Source: Candidatus Saccharimonadota bacterium (GTDB taxonomy: Bacteria; Patescibacteriota; Saccharimonadia; Saccharimonadales; UBA4665). From it: a DNA stretch of 64,000 bases. The position numbers and the translations under genes are program-made. Each line of letters opens with the position of its first letter. Position 1 is the first letter of the stretch. The DNA lies in the NCBI GenBank assembly GCA_020427965.1, contig JAGQNT010000118.1:1-64000 (forward strand). Direction: 5' to 3'. The notes below the pieces were generated by a model. It saw nothing but the letters and a program-made list of their open reading frames with translations. It did no database searches and was not told the origin of the DNA. This document shows, in pieces, positions 25,369-33,641 of this stretch.

Positions 25369-25863
25369 CTAGTGGTGCTTACCGTGTTTGCCCAGCTTGC
25401 CTTTGTGGTGCTTGGGGCGCTGCAACCACAAAAAGAACAGACACACCAACGCACTCAGGCCAATCACTAGCGACTGTAACTGCTCCATTGTGTGCCACAC
25501 ATCCGTGGCCTGTACCTCGCCCGCCAAGGTATCTGACAAGAGCGGCACCAGTAACAAGGCTAGTAAAAAGCCGGTGCCCGCCGCTGGTAGCAAGTTGAAG
25601 GCTAGCTTCATGCCATTAACGGTCTTGATCATAAACACGGTCGTTAACACTGGCGGCAGCAACAATACACCCATATTCACATAGTTGACGTTGACCGCTG
25701 GCAAAAACATGTCCATAAAATCGGCAATGTCGGGCCCAACATACTTCAAAAGTACCGCTCCTAAACAAGCACTCAAGAACACCAGCGCCGCATTGACGCG
25801 CAGCAGCATCAAAACCACTACCGGGACGGCAATTAATAGAATAAATAACAGGTCGGGCGACAT
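25369..25863 (-). CDS. Polytopic membrane protein with His/Lys-rich tail
   Basis: 164 residues, four to five hydrophobic helices: LLFILLIAVPVVVLMLL, AALVFLSACLGAVLL, MGVLLLPPVLTTVFMI, LLPAAGTGFLLALLLVPLL and LVIGLSALVCLFFLWL. The tail KHHKGKLGKHGKHH is strongly basic and His-rich, possibly metal or membrane binding. Topology recalls CvpA-like proteins, but no motif confirms it. Confidence 0.65.
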   Translation of the reverse strand: MSPDLLFILLIAVPVVVLMLLRVNAALVFLSACLGAVLLKYVGPDIADFMDMFLPAVNVNYVNMGVLLLPPVLTTVFMIKTVNGMKLAFNLLPAAGTGFLLALLLVPLLSDTLAGEVQATDVWHTMEQLQSLVIGLSALVCLFFLWLQRPKHHKGKLGKHGKHH

Positions 25864-25910
25864 GCCCTCATCATAGCATAAGCGGAACTGATCCGCCCCT
25901 GTTAGGCTAA

Positions 25911-26036
25911 CCTAAGCCACTGCTGGCGGTGATAGGTCGTATTTCTTCACGAGCAGCAGAAGGAGCCGTACGAATGGTACGGTGACTGAGCAGCGCAGAG
26001 AAAAAGACGGCATAGCGCCGCCAGTCGTGGCTTAGG
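25911..26036. repeat. Long hairpin with GA-flanked element, copy 3 (3' of rimK)
   Basis: Outer arms CCTAAGCCAC (25911) and GTGGCTTAGG (to 26036) extend to about 19 bp with CTGGCGG/CCGCCAG. The centre (25951-26000) has GAGCAGCAGAAGGAG, hairpin CCGTAC-GAAT-GGTACGG, and TGAGCAGCGCAGAGA. The outer arm includes the rimK stop codon at 26032-26034. Confidence 0.75.
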
Positions 26037-26937
26037 CGCCGACTTTGTCCTTCTTTGGCTTATTTTTGGCGTTTCGCTCAACGTACTCAATGATCTTGGT
26101 TGCGACGTCGCGCTTCGTCACCTTCTCGGGCGTCATAATACTGGCACTACTGTTTACTTCCAGTACTTTCGGGCCGTCCTTGGAACGCAGCATGTCCACG
26201 CCACAAACTGGCAGGTTCATGGCCTTGGCAGCCCTGATTGCCGTCTTTTCCTCTTCGTCGGTCAGTTTCACGGCACTGCCGACGCCACCTTGGTGGGTGT
26301 TAGATCGAAAATCATCGTCCAAATTCTGCCGTTTGATGCTGGCTACCACGCGTCCACCAACCACCAGGGCACGTATGTCAGCTCCGGCTGATTCTTCGAC
26401 AAATTCCTGCACCATAAAGTTCACGCCCTCGACGTAGAAGGCCTGCATCACCGCTTTGGCGGCTTTCTTGGTTTCAGCCAACACCACGCCGTTACCGTGC
26501 GTACCACGGGCAACTTTGATAATCACCGGCGCACCACCCAGCAGATCAACCACCTCTTCTAGGTTGGCTGTTTCGCGGGCAAAGACCGTCTTTGGGATGC
26601 CCACATCCTGACGAGCCATAATCTGATATGATCGTAGTTTGTCGCGTGAGCGGTTAATGGCAATCGAGCTGGCCGTCGTGTAGGTTCCTTGCATCTCAAA
26701 CTGCCGCACCACGGCAGTACCGTACTTGGTGTAGCTCTGGGCAATACGCGGAATAATCGCGTCAAACCGGGGCAATTCCTTGCCCTTGTAATAAATAACT
26801 GGCTTGCCCTTCTCCATGGTCATGTAACACTTGGCGTAGTTAATGACCGACACATCGTGACCACGCGCCAATCCAACCTCTTTGAGGCGTTTGGTCGTGT
26901 AGTTCAGTGATCCTTTAGACAAAATAGCAATTTTCAT
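26032..26937 (-). CDS. rimK: RimK-like ATP-grasp ligase
   Basis: 301 residues, equal to E. coli RimK. ATP-grasp features in order: the lysine strand APVIIKVARGTHGNGVVLAE, the adenine-binding MVQEFVEESAGADIRALVVG, and metal-binding acids in GVDMLRSKDGPKVLEVNSSAS. RimK adds glutamate residues to a protein C terminus (ribosomal S6 in E. coli). It follows the retropepsin-like gene with no gap, a known pairing. Its stop lies in the arm of a long hairpin. The substrate here is unknown. Confidence 0.9.
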   Translation of the reverse strand: MKIAILSKGSLNYTTKRLKEVGLARGHDVSVINYAKCYMTMEKGKPVIYYKGKELPRFDAIIPRIAQSYTKYGTAVVRQFEMQGTYTTASSIAINRSRDKLRSYQIMARQDVGIPKTVFARETANLEEVVDLLGGAPVIIKVARGTHGNGVVLAETKKAAKAVMQAFYVEGVNFMVQEFVEESAGADIRALVVGGRVVASIKRQNLDDDFRSNTHQGGVGSAVKLTDEEEKTAIRAAKAMNLPVCGVDMLRSKDGPKVLEVNSSASIMTPEKVTKRDVATKIIEYVERNAKNKPKKDKVGA

Positions 26938-27435
26938 TTACGTATCCTCGCGCTTCAAGTCTTTTAGCTCAGCTTGCAGGCGTTGGCGCCTGGCTTTTTC
27001 CAGTGTCTTGAGTGGTTTGCCACCAGAAACATCAACTAAGAATTTGTTATGCAGGAGTCGGCGTCCCAATAGAACAGGGTATGTTTTCTCTGATCGATCA
27101 GAGAGTGTGAAGGTTGCCTTAATCACCCTTCCCTCTACCCTTATACGCAGCTTTACTTTATAACGCAACTCTTTAACGCCGAATGAATTAGACACTCGGG
27201 TTAGGGTGTAGTTGGACTTGGCAAAACGAACGGTTTCTCCGGTGTAGTGCGTACTGCTTTTACCAAACAGGCTGCACTCCAAATAGCCGTCCTTCTCTCG
27301 CACATCGCTGACCCATATCGAACTCAGGTCAGCCCCGGTGTCAATTTTGGCAATAACATCGTTCACACCAAAGTCGAGCAAGTCAATATGCTCTGCACGA
27401 CCGATGGTAGAAAGTGGTTTTGGAAGCTTTGTCAT
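26938..27435 (-). CDS. RimK-associated retropepsin-like protease (RimB/ATP-dependent zinc protease family)
   Basis: 165 residues from ATG 27435 (MTKLPKPLS); the 26 codons before it are not protein-like. A DTGADLSSI motif gives the aspartic-protease-like active site, followed by the flap region and the conserved VLLGRRLLHNKFLVDVS. This family (DUF785) occurs with RimK in many bacteria and is proposed to process or oppose the modification. Stop and rimK start are adjacent, so it is an operon. Divergent from 27491. Confidence 0.87.
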   Translation of the reverse strand: MTKLPKPLSTIGRAEHIDLLDFGVNDVIAKIDTGADLSSIWVSDVREKDGYLECSLFGKSSTHYTGETVRFAKSNYTLTRVSNSFGVKELRYKVKLRIRVEGRVIKATFTLSDRSEKTYPVLLGRRLLHNKFLVDVSGGKPLKTLEKARRQRLQAELKDLKREDT

Positions 27436-27490
27436 AACTAACGTATCGCCTATACTACTTCTGATAAGCAGCTGTTTAATTATATCATAT

Positions 27491-28420
27491 ATGGATGATT
27501 TAAGCAATACCATTTACGCATATTACCTCTCTCATTTCGACGAGCTGGCATTTGATAAACAATTCCACTTTGCGTCACGACTTTATCTGTGGGACAGAGA
27601 TGAATCAGCCCGAACCAAACTAGATCATTTGCGTGATGAGTTCACCGCAAGTGGTGACCCGACGGCCGCCCTACAAGCCGTCTATAACGCGGCGCAGCAA
27701 TCGCCGATTCATGGCTCTAAAAACGCTGCTGAGCTCCGTCGGCCACACTTCGAAAAGTACCCGAAACTCAAAACCTATGTGACCCTCCTGTTTCGGCTCA
27801 ACTTCCTGCAGACGATCTACGGCCTCGACGCTCGGCAAGCTTTTCACCAGCTGTGTCCGCAGGCAGAGTTAGAGGCATATGTCGAACAGCTACTACAGGA
27901 TGATGACGCCTTAGCGATACTTTCAACCCACGCTGTTAATTTTTTGTATCTGTACCAACGTGTAGTACTCGGACAGGAAACTGATGGGTTAGCCCAGCGT
28001 TTTTTGGAAGTTGGGCAGCAAAAATACGATCTTTCCAACACAATTCATTTGCAGCTGTTCATTTACCTTTATACGCACTATGTTATTGGCGAAACACAGT
28101 TTTACTACCGTCGCATCACGAAGACCGGGGTGTATCTGGAGATGATGCAACAGCTGGAGGCGCTAATTGATACAAATTTTGAGCGTATCAACATGGATAA
28201 TAAGTTTGAATTTCTGGCATGTAGCCGTCTGGTCGGTCGCGAAAGCTTTTTGACCGAACGCATTTGGGATGAAGCCAAGCACTCTGTGTCTCCGGACGGT
28301 TCATTCATCATCGACCGTCATAACCAAAACCCACAGCAAGGCAATGTCGATTTGAACGGCTCTGAGCACCGTAACGTATTGCTATTGTTGGCGAATCGGC
28401 CTTTCAAGCCATTGGCTTAG
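27491..28420 (+). CDS. Uncharacterised helical protein of the ATP-grasp cluster
   Basis: 309 residues from ATG 27491 (MDDLSNTIYAYYLSHF), chosen because the upstream part of the frame runs antisense through the protease gene. Mostly alpha-helical, acidic, rich in Tyr, Phe and Gln. Contains KFEFLACSRLVGRESFLTER and GSFIIDRHNQNPQQGNVDLN near the end. Divergent from the protease-rimK pair and convergent (4-nt overlap) with the second ATP-grasp gene. I do not recognise it; a substrate or partner of the ligases is only a guess. Confidence 0.75.
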   Translation: MDDLSNTIYAYYLSHFDELAFDKQFHFASRLYLWDRDESARTKLDHLRDEFTASGDPTAALQAVYNAAQQSPIHGSKNAAELRRPHFEKYPKLKTYVTLLFRLNFLQTIYGLDARQAFHQLCPQAELEAYVEQLLQDDDALAILSTHAVNFLYLYQRVVLGQETDGLAQRFLEVGQQKYDLSNTIHLQLFIYLYTHYVIGETQFYYRRITKTGVYLEMMQQLEALIDTNFERINMDNKFEFLACSRLVGRESFLTERIWDEAKHSVSPDGSFIIDRHNQNPQQGNVDLNGSEHRNVLLLLANRPFKPLA

Positions 28421-29328
28421 TTTTTCAGCTTTTCCGCTAGGTAATCTGCGAGTAATTGCTGTTTTTTATCGACAAAAGCGCCACTAATTATCTGGGGCTG
28501 AGAGTTTGCTTCCAAAAAGTAATGATTGCCGGTTTCTTTATGAAACATCACGTCTACACCGCTCATGTCGTAATAGAGTGCCGCCGCAAATTTTCTGGCT
28601 TCAGCGACAATGGCGGGGTCAAAATCATCTTCGTTAACAAGGCTAGCGGAAGCCCCAGCAGACGTATTATTTAGGTGGCTATCCGCACTGCCTTGTCGGC
28701 GAATAATCATCTGTTTTTGACCGGCTATCAGAATGCGAAAGTCTGCGTCGTTGGGAATGAATTCTTGCGCCACAAATTTGGTATCTTGGTTGGTTGCCAA
28801 AATTTCTTCTAGCTCGGCCTCAGAATGTACAAGATAATTTTTCTCTCCGTGACCACCATGATCATTCTTGACGATCATAGGAAACGGTAGGTGTTTCATA
28901 AACGCAGTCTTGGCTGCTTCGCCAAAGCAATAGACAGTTTTGGGGAGTGGCAAGTTCAAATGTGCCAGCGTGTGCATCTGTGCACATTTGCCAAAAGCTT
29001 CACGATGCGCATAGCTTTCGTTCGCAAACTTGACTTCCTTGCGCTGCAAATATTCGGCCACGATGGCAATCTCATTCATAATCGGCACAAACCGTCCGCG
29101 CAACCAGACAAAATCGAATTCAGCAACATCACGGTTGGTACTCGCAATATATATACGATGCTCGGTAGCATCAATAACATGGATCAGTTCGTCCAGGGCA
29201 GCAATACTGACCTCCGCATTAAGATTAGTCAATCCAAGAGCATCTTTACTGAATTTTTGGAGATCAATAACGGGTTGTCGGCCAGTCTCAAATTCCCTGG
29301 CTGTGGTGATTATCAACACTTGTTTCAT
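28417..29328 (-). CDS. Second ATP-grasp protein, RimK/glutathione-synthetase type
   Basis: 303 residues. ATP-grasp order: FPMIVKNDHGGHGEKNYLV (Lys and glycine-rich loop), KFVAQEFIPNDADFRILIAG, and the metal-binding FLEANSQPQIISG. The N-terminal domain is unusual (VWLRGRFVPIMNEIAIVAEYL). Not close to rimK at 26032, so a paralogue with a different substrate. A short broken or frameshifted frame precedes it (29338-29487) under a good promoter. Confidence 0.85.
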   Translation of the reverse strand: MKQVLIITTAREFETGRQPVIDLQKFSKDALGLTNLNAEVSIAALDELIHVIDATEHRIYIASTNRDVAEFDFVWLRGRFVPIMNEIAIVAEYLQRKEVKFANESYAHREAFGKCAQMHTLAHLNLPLPKTVYCFGEAAKTAFMKHLPFPMIVKNDHGGHGEKNYLVHSEAELEEILATNQDTKFVAQEFIPNDADFRILIAGQKQMIIRRQGSADSHLNNTSAGASASLVNEDDFDPAIVAEARKFAAALYYDMSGVDVMFHKETGNHYFLEANSQPQIISGAFVDKKQQLLADYLAEKLKN

Positions 29329-29337
29329 AGCGTTATA

Positions 29338-29487
29338 CTACCATTTCGGCCAGCATTTTTGCTTCGGCCTTATCCCATTTAACTTGTTGGTTAAACCGTC
29401 ATAGCGAATAGCACTCCTTAGAAAGTTTTCCGGTGCCACACGAGGCATCAGGATTGCGAGATCTGTTTCTTGAACTGGGGTAGCCAT
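29338..29487 (-). CDS. Short leaderless ORF before the ATP-grasp gene, possibly frameshifted
   Basis: 49 codons from ATG 29487 (MATPVQETDLAILMPRVAPE...). The -10 TATAAT ends about 7 nt upstream. Codon character changes near 29396: adding one base in the short T run would give a more protein-like end, NQQVKWDKAEAKMLAEMVV, with stop at 29333-29335 and then the ATP-grasp ATG. So either a real frameshift, a sequencing error, or a 49-residue peptide. Function unknown. Confidence 0.4.
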   Translation of the reverse strand: MATPVQETDLAILMPRVAPENFLRSAIRYDGLTNKLNGIRPKQKCWPKW

Positions 29488-29494
29488 AAACATA

Positions 29495-29523
29495 ATTATA
29501 GCATAAACACTATATTTTTGCAA
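29495..29523 (-). promoter_or_regulatory. Promoter before the short ORF and ATP-grasp gene
   Basis: On the minus strand TTGCAA, a 17-nt spacer and TATAAT. The -10 is so close to ATG 29487 that the mRNA should begin at or near the start codon. Confidence 0.65.
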
Positions 29524-29530
29524 GGTGTGA

Positions 29531-29638
29531 CTACTGTTGGGCGTGGAGGACGCGCAGGTATACAAAAGCTATTCCGATCAATACTATAAAAAGTATAGTA
29601 AGGAGCAGGGGAATAAAGCCGTTTTCATCTGTTTTCAT
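29531..29638 (-). CDS. 35-residue single-span membrane peptide
   Basis: ATG 29638 to TAG 29531: MKTDENGFIPLLLTILFIVL continuing IGIAFVYLRVLHAQQ. One membrane helix with a charged start and short basic end; such short proteins recur in CPR genomes as I remember them. No ribosome site is seen, in line with leaderless genes nearby. The 23-bp palindrome family (third copy) lies inside its coding region at 29580-29602. Confidence 0.55.
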   Translation of the reverse strand: MKTDENGFIPLLLTILFIVLIGIAFVYLRVLHAQQ

Positions 29639-29716
29639 ACGAGTATGTAAGCGTAAGCACTTCAATCAGCATCATATCACACCTGTTAAACAGGGTAAAT
29701 CACGGACGGTCCCCTG

Positions 29717-30829
29717 CTAGAAAAGGCCGCGTTTCTTAGGCGTGGTGTGGAAATTTTCCAGTAGTTCCTTTTGCTGTTTGGATAGTTTTGTCGGCGTGTC
29801 AACGACAACGGTAACAATGTGTGCCCCCCTAGTGGAACCACGCAAATGCGGTACGCCGTGGTTGGACAGCTTGAAATCTGCCCCACTCTGGGTGCCTGCT
29901 GGTACTTTCATCTTTACTTTGCCGTCAACCGTATCGACATTAATTTCGGTACCGAGGGCCGCATTGACCATGTCAATGTGCTCTTCGGATAGGATCAGGT
30001 CGCCTTCTCTGGTAAATTTCTTGTGTGGTTTTACGCGAATATTGACGTAGAGATCACCCTTTGGACCGTTAGCCACGGCTTCGCCGTGCTCGCGCAGGCG
30101 GATGGTTGCACCGTCGTCGATGCCGGCTGGGATCTTTAGATCTATCTTCTGCTTTTTGGCTTTCGTTCCCTTGCCATGGCAGACAGTACAGACTTTTTCG
30201 GGCACCTTGCCACTCCCCTTACAAGTTGGACAAATAGCCGCCTGCTGAATGTTGCCAAAGATTGTCTTGGTCGCCATCACGATTTGTCCACTGCCATTAC
30301 ACTCGTCACAGGTCTTCAATTCGTGCCCTGGTTCAACCGTGGAGCCCTTGCAGTGTTCACAGGTGTCGTCCAGGTTCAGTTCCAGCTTGGCTTCCGTGCC
30401 AAAAACTGCATCCTCGAAACTGATGTCAACACGAGCCTCTACGTCACGGCCACGCGCCTGGCGCGGTCCGCGCTGCTGAGGCCCACCACCAAAGAAACTG
30501 CCAAAAATGTCGCCCAGACCCAAGTCACCGAAGTCAAAGTTGATGTTTTGCCCCTGGGCACCACCGAAACCGCCAAACCCCTCAAATGGGTTACCACCGC
30601 CGCTTGCGCCACCAACACCGGCGTGGCCAAATTGGTCGTAGCGTTGCCTTTTTTGGGCATCTTTGAGTACTTCGTAGGCTTCGTTGACCTCTTTGAATTT
30701 CTCCTCATCGCCACCTGCTTTGTCTGGGTGTAGTTCCACTGCCTTCCGGCGGAAAGCCTTCTTAATTTCGTCGGCGCTGGCATCTTTACCTACGCCTAAT
30801 ACTTCGTAATAATCGCGTTTAGCCGTCAT
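29717..30829 (-). CDS. dnaJ: Chaperone DnaJ
   Basis: 370 residues. J domain ([11 protein letters not shown] motif in LHPDKAGG), then the Gly/Phe-rich segment (FEGFGGFGG), then four zinc repeats [23 protein letters not shown] and CVCHGKG-type, then the two client-binding barrels. It delivers substrates to DnaK. It starts inside the end of the GNAT gene (11-nt overlap), and the pair lies behind CIRCE 31300-31326, so it is heat-inducible. Confidence 0.97.
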   Translation of the reverse strand: MTAKRDYYEVLGVGKDASADEIKKAFRRKAVELHPDKAGGDEEKFKEVNEAYEVLKDAQKRQRYDQFGHAGVGGASGGGNPFEGFGGFGGAQGQNINFDFGDLGLGDIFGSFFGGGPQQRGPRQARGRDVEARVDISFEDAVFGTEAKLELNLDDTCEHCKGSTVEPGHELKTCDECNGSGQIVMATKTIFGNIQQAAICPTCKGSGKVPEKVCTVCHGKGTKAKKQKIDLKIPAGIDDGATIRLREHGEAVANGPKGDLYVNIRVKPHKKFTREGDLILSEEHIDMVNAALGTEINVDTVDGKVKMKVPAGTQSGADFKLSNHGVPHLRGSTRGAHIVTVVVDTPTKLSKQQKELLENFHTTPKKRGLF

Positions 30830-31286
30830 ATGGTCCTACCCATTTTTCCATCCATAGATTTTTAACCCCGTCAGGCGAGGTGAAGGGTGCGCTCATCACG
30901 GTGAAACCCAAGTTTTCGTAGAAATCTTGGACGCGGCCCTCACGTGACGCCAGAATAATACTGTGAGCACCGAGGGCAATGGCCTCTGCCTCTGCGGACT
31001 GCATCAATCTGGTGCCGAGTCCTTGGCCTTGAAATTCGGTCGCAGTGGCTACCTTTTGAAACTGAAACAGTCCGCGGCCGAGCAAATCACCACGAAGCGC
31101 CGCAACGGGCATACTACCCAGAAATACTGCCATGTGAAAATTATTGTCGGCAAAATCAGCCGGGCTGAGTGCCGTATCGGTTTGATGCAACCGCGCTTGG
31201 TCAAGTACTGCGTGGCGCAACTGCTGGATGGACTGCAGCTCTTCTTCTGTGTTAGGACGGCGAACTTCGTACGTCATTAAAGTCAT
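30819..31286 (-). CDS. GNAT acetyltransferase, co-transcribed with dnaJ
   Basis: 155 residues from ATG 31286 (or ATG 31277); the longer frame would start inside the CIRCE element and is rejected. The acetyl-CoA loop is [16 protein letters not shown], and the C-terminal part [13 protein letters not shown] is typical of YjcF/ElaA-like enzymes. It overlaps dnaJ by 11 nt. The first-gene position under the heat-shock operator is unusual and suggests stress-linked acetylation of some target. Confidence 0.88.
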   Translation of the reverse strand: MTLMTYEVRRPNTEEELQSIQQLRHAVLDQARLHQTDTALSPADFADNNFHMAVFLGSMPVAALRGDLLGRGLFQFQKVATATEFQGQGLGTRLMQSAEAEAIALGAHSIILASREGRVQDFYENLGFTVMSAPFTSPDGVKNLWMEKWVGPYDG

Positions 31287-31299
31287 AGTAGTCACTATT

Positions 31300-31326
31300 T
31301 TAGCACTCAATAGCGCTGAGTGCTAG
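31300..31326. promoter_or_regulatory. CIRCE operator for the GNAT-dnaJ operon
   Basis: TTAGCACTC, 9 nt, GAGTGCTAG: one mismatch to the CIRCE consensus (TTAGCACTC-N9-GAGTGCTAA). Lies just before the GNAT start. Confidence 0.9.
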
Positions 31327-31327
31327 C

Positions 31328-31765
31328 CTAAACTACTTGGAGAATACTCTGTTTCGGCGTGTGCTTCGTCAAGGCAAAATCGTGGCCGGCCTGCATGCAC
31401 TGCGCAAAGCGCGACTGAGCAGTATCCCAGGGTAAGTCCGTCTGGATTTGACCCTCTGCCTGTTGCGTATTTCGGCGCATGGATGGAATATCGGCACCAA
31501 AATCTACGACTATAACCGCGTCTTTGCCGTCGACATTCGTAGTCGCGTGCAACAGGTAGAACGGCGTCGGTTCAGTGATTAACTCACCGTCAACGATACG
31601 ATTGCGTTGTTCGTAGTGGTGCAACATGCATATTCCGCCGATTTCTGGCACGACCCAGCTGGCGGCACTCATCCCTTCGCATACTTTGTAGCCTATCAGC
31701 TGCATGATTTGTGCTGCAGCCTCATCGTGACTAACACCGTATTCGAAGTTTTGTACAGCTGACAT
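31328..31765 (-). CDS. Uncharacterised soluble protein
   Basis: 145 residues, no signal or membrane segment. Contains GYKVCEGMSAASWVVPEIGG and KDAVIVVDFGADIPSMRRN. Its 3' end reaches the CIRCE region, so it is a separate unit upstream of GNAT-dnaJ. Family not recognised. A similar-sized unknown gene follows upstream (31834-32307); the two may be related in role but share no clear motif. Confidence 0.65.
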   Translation of the reverse strand: MSAVQNFEYGVSHDEAAAQIMQLIGYKVCEGMSAASWVVPEIGGICMLHHYEQRNRIVDGELITEPTPFYLLHATTNVDGKDAVIVVDFGADIPSMRRNTQQAEGQIQTDLPWDTAQSRFAQCMQAGHDFALTKHTPKQSILQVV

Positions 31766-31833
31766 ATTTGTTTTGCCTCTGTAGGTTCGAGTATACGCCT
31801 GTTGTAAAAAAGCACAAGCGGTTTGAAATTGCT

Positions 31834-32307
31834 CTAAATGGCTGTTTCGTGGGCCTGGAAGCCAGTAATCAGTCGATCCATGAAGGTCCGGGCATCTTGC
31901 AGCTGTTCGTCGGTAAGCGTTTTGTCATATGGCGCGGTCAGGTTCAGGTGGCCATTTGCCTCCCTGGAAACATCGACAAATGCATGTTGCTCGGTCGGTT
32001 CACCCGGTGCATTGATTACAAATGAACGTTCGTTGTCGCTCAATTGCCAGTGGGCATGTGTCCGCTCCAGTGTGCAGGCGACTTCCAAACCAACGGGCGT
32101 TTCCTCGGTGGCTTGTTGCATAGCGGTTATCTGCACGTCGTCACCGATGTGAGTCCACACGACCCTGCCGACACCTTCTACAAAGCGGGTATTGTTAAGT
32201 CTACCGGCAAACTCCAGTCGCTTACTGATTTCATTACAAATAGACACCATGTCGGCCAAAATAGACGATAGGATCATTTGTTGTGCTTCAGGATTCATGG
32301 CGCCCAC
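31834..32307 (-). CDS. Uncharacterised soluble protein
   Basis: 157 residues, acidic, no signal peptide. GGTGGGCGCC precedes ATG 32307. Contains SLSDNERSFVINAPGEPTEQ-like loops and a C-terminal helix DARTFMDRLITGFQ. Lies 12 nt downstream of cutA in the same direction, so probably in one transcript. Family not recognised. Confidence 0.65.
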   Translation of the reverse strand: MGAMNPEAQQMILSSILADMVSICNEISKRLEFAGRLNNTRFVEGVGRVVWTHIGDDVQITAMQQATEETPVGLEVACTLERTHAHWQLSDNERSFVINAPGEPTEQHAFVDVSREANGHLNLTAPYDKTLTDEQLQDARTFMDRLITGFQAHETAI

Positions 32308-32319
32308 CTATTAATAATG

Positions 32320-32637
32320 CTAGTTCTTGGTCACTTCCGCAAGCCAATCATGAGCGGCTTGGTTTAAATGGGTAATGGGAATTTGTTGTAGCACGAATGT
32401 TTCGTAACTGTGAAGTTTTTTGACCTCTGTTTCTATATGGTCGTAGAGATGTTCGGCTGTGGTCATGATCAGTTTGACCTCTTTGTTTTCCTCTATGCTC
32501 TGTTTCCAAGCAAAGCGAGATGTTACATCCAACATTTCCACGCAAGCAATCAGTTTTTGCTCCAACAGACTGTCGGCGATCTTTTGCGCTTCTTGCCAGC
32601 TGCCACAGGTCAAAACTAGTTCTACGGGATTACTCAT
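32320..32637 (-). CDS. cutA: Divalent-cation tolerance protein CutA
   Basis: 105 residues, full length for CutA1. Ordered motifs: LVLTCGSWQEAQKIADSLL, LIACVEM, FAWKQSIEENKEVKLIMTT, and HSYETFVLQQIPI. CutA forms very stable trimers with a ferredoxin-like fold; its exact role in metal tolerance is debated. The ACVN motif is ACVE here. Confidence 0.93.
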   Translation of the reverse strand: MSNPVELVLTCGSWQEAQKIADSLLEQKLIACVEMLDVTSRFAWKQSIEENKEVKLIMTTAEHLYDHIETEVKKLHSYETFVLQQIPITHLNQAAHDWLAEVTKN

Positions 32638-32998
32638 GACCCCATCTTACCACCCCTGTTTATTTTCAAAAAATGCCAGTGCTTAGTTGCGAAAGCGGAT
32701 TTAAAGCGGATTTAAATCCGCTTTCCAATTGACTTCCTAGTAATCGCCTATAAGTTCACCGTATCCTTTTGTGCCACCAGTAGACGATAAGGTACCTTTT
32801 TCCCTCTTCGTTCCTACTAACAACCTGCGCATCGTTTTCACAATATCGCTATGTAGTTTAATATAGCTTGTTCACCTCAAATTACTGGTGCTCACGCCAG
32901 CTGACACAGCTAAAACAAATTCCACGTAGTTGGCTACGTCAATGTACTAGTGTCCTTAGACTTGTTGATGTAGTGTTTTATGGTGATACACTAAAATC
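32638..32998. other. Intergenic region carrying a 33-bp palindromic element
   Basis: 361 nt without a gene. It holds the palindrome 32692-32724 and a promoter for the 32999 gene: TTGATG (32965-32970), 16 nt, TACACT (32987-32992), ending 6 nt before ATG. The rest shows no reading frame or RNA I can support. Confidence 0.6.
32692..32724. repeat. 33-bp palindromic element, intergenic copy
   Basis: AAAGCGGATTT followed by the 22-bp perfect palindrome whose arms are AAAGCGGATTT and AAATCCGCTTT. Its reverse complement matches 47611-47643, inside tilS, at 32 of 33 positions. Confidence 0.9.
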
Positions 32999-33601
32999 AT
33001 GTACGAAGATATTCACCAATTGGATGTCTTGATCCCACAATTCGAAGCTGCATTCGATCAAGGTAAGCTCAATGCCAAGAAAATAAGTGACTTTCAGCAT
33101 AGATTGGATCAAGTAGCCGAAGCAAACCCTTATGATGAGAACCTTGGCAGAGAAAGCTACAAGCTCTATGAACTACAAGCACTGATTCATCAAGCCAACG
33201 GGGACCATCATAGAGCGCTCGAATTTCTCAAATATTCTTACTCTCTCATGGATAATCGCGATAACTTTCTTTCAAGAGGTGCGCGAAAGTGGGCTCAAGA
33301 CGAGAACCTACTTACAGAAATTGTAAAGATTTCTCTAAGGAACTCGGCTATTAGAAGTATCTGGATCGGGGCAGTAGTTATTATTTTATCTTTCGTGGTA
33401 ATGGGCATTATCTATTCGATCTCCGAAGGTTCCGCTAGACAGTCTGCACTAGAGAGTGGTCAAGATAACTATTCATTTCATTATTTGGTCCTTTGGGGAC
33501 CTGTGATTTATGGAGGAATTGAGGTCTATAATGGCCTTGGCAAACTTACAAAATATAAAAAGCAGGCTGAGGAATTCGCTAAACTTCGCCTAGGAAAGTA
33601 A
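32999..33601 (+). CDS. Membrane protein with two helices
   Basis: 200 residues. The N-terminal 110 residues are soluble and helical, TPR-like in feel (YKLYELQALIHQANGDHHRALEFLKYS). Two membrane helices follow (SIWIGAVVIILSFVVMGIIY and FHYLVLWGPVIYGGIEVYNG), with a basic tail KYKKQAEEFAKLRL. Leaderless promoter. A terminator is shared with dnaK. Function unknown. Confidence 0.72.
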   Translation: MYEDIHQLDVLIPQFEAAFDQGKLNAKKISDFQHRLDQVAEANPYDENLGRESYKLYELQALIHQANGDHHRALEFLKYSYSLMDNRDNFLSRGARKWAQDENLLTEIVKISLRNSAIRSIWIGAVVIILSFVVMGIIYSISEGSARQSALESGQDNYSFHYLVLWGPVIYGGIEVYNGLGKLTKYKKQAEEFAKLRLGK

Positions 33602-33628
33602 ACAGCGCCCCATTCGAGGCGCTGTTTT
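33601..33628. terminator. Bidirectional terminator between 32999 gene and dnaK
   Basis: CAGCGCC (33603-33609) and GGCGCTG (33618-33624) with T run on the plus side and A run (AAA) on the other. Confidence 0.8.
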
Positions 33629-33641
33629 AGACTAAAGAGAT

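Noticed and set aside
29338-29487. Graspetide (microviridin-like) precursor for the ATP-grasp protein
   Set aside because: No PFFARFL-type leader and no acidic/Thr-Ser core; a frameshift explains its end better.
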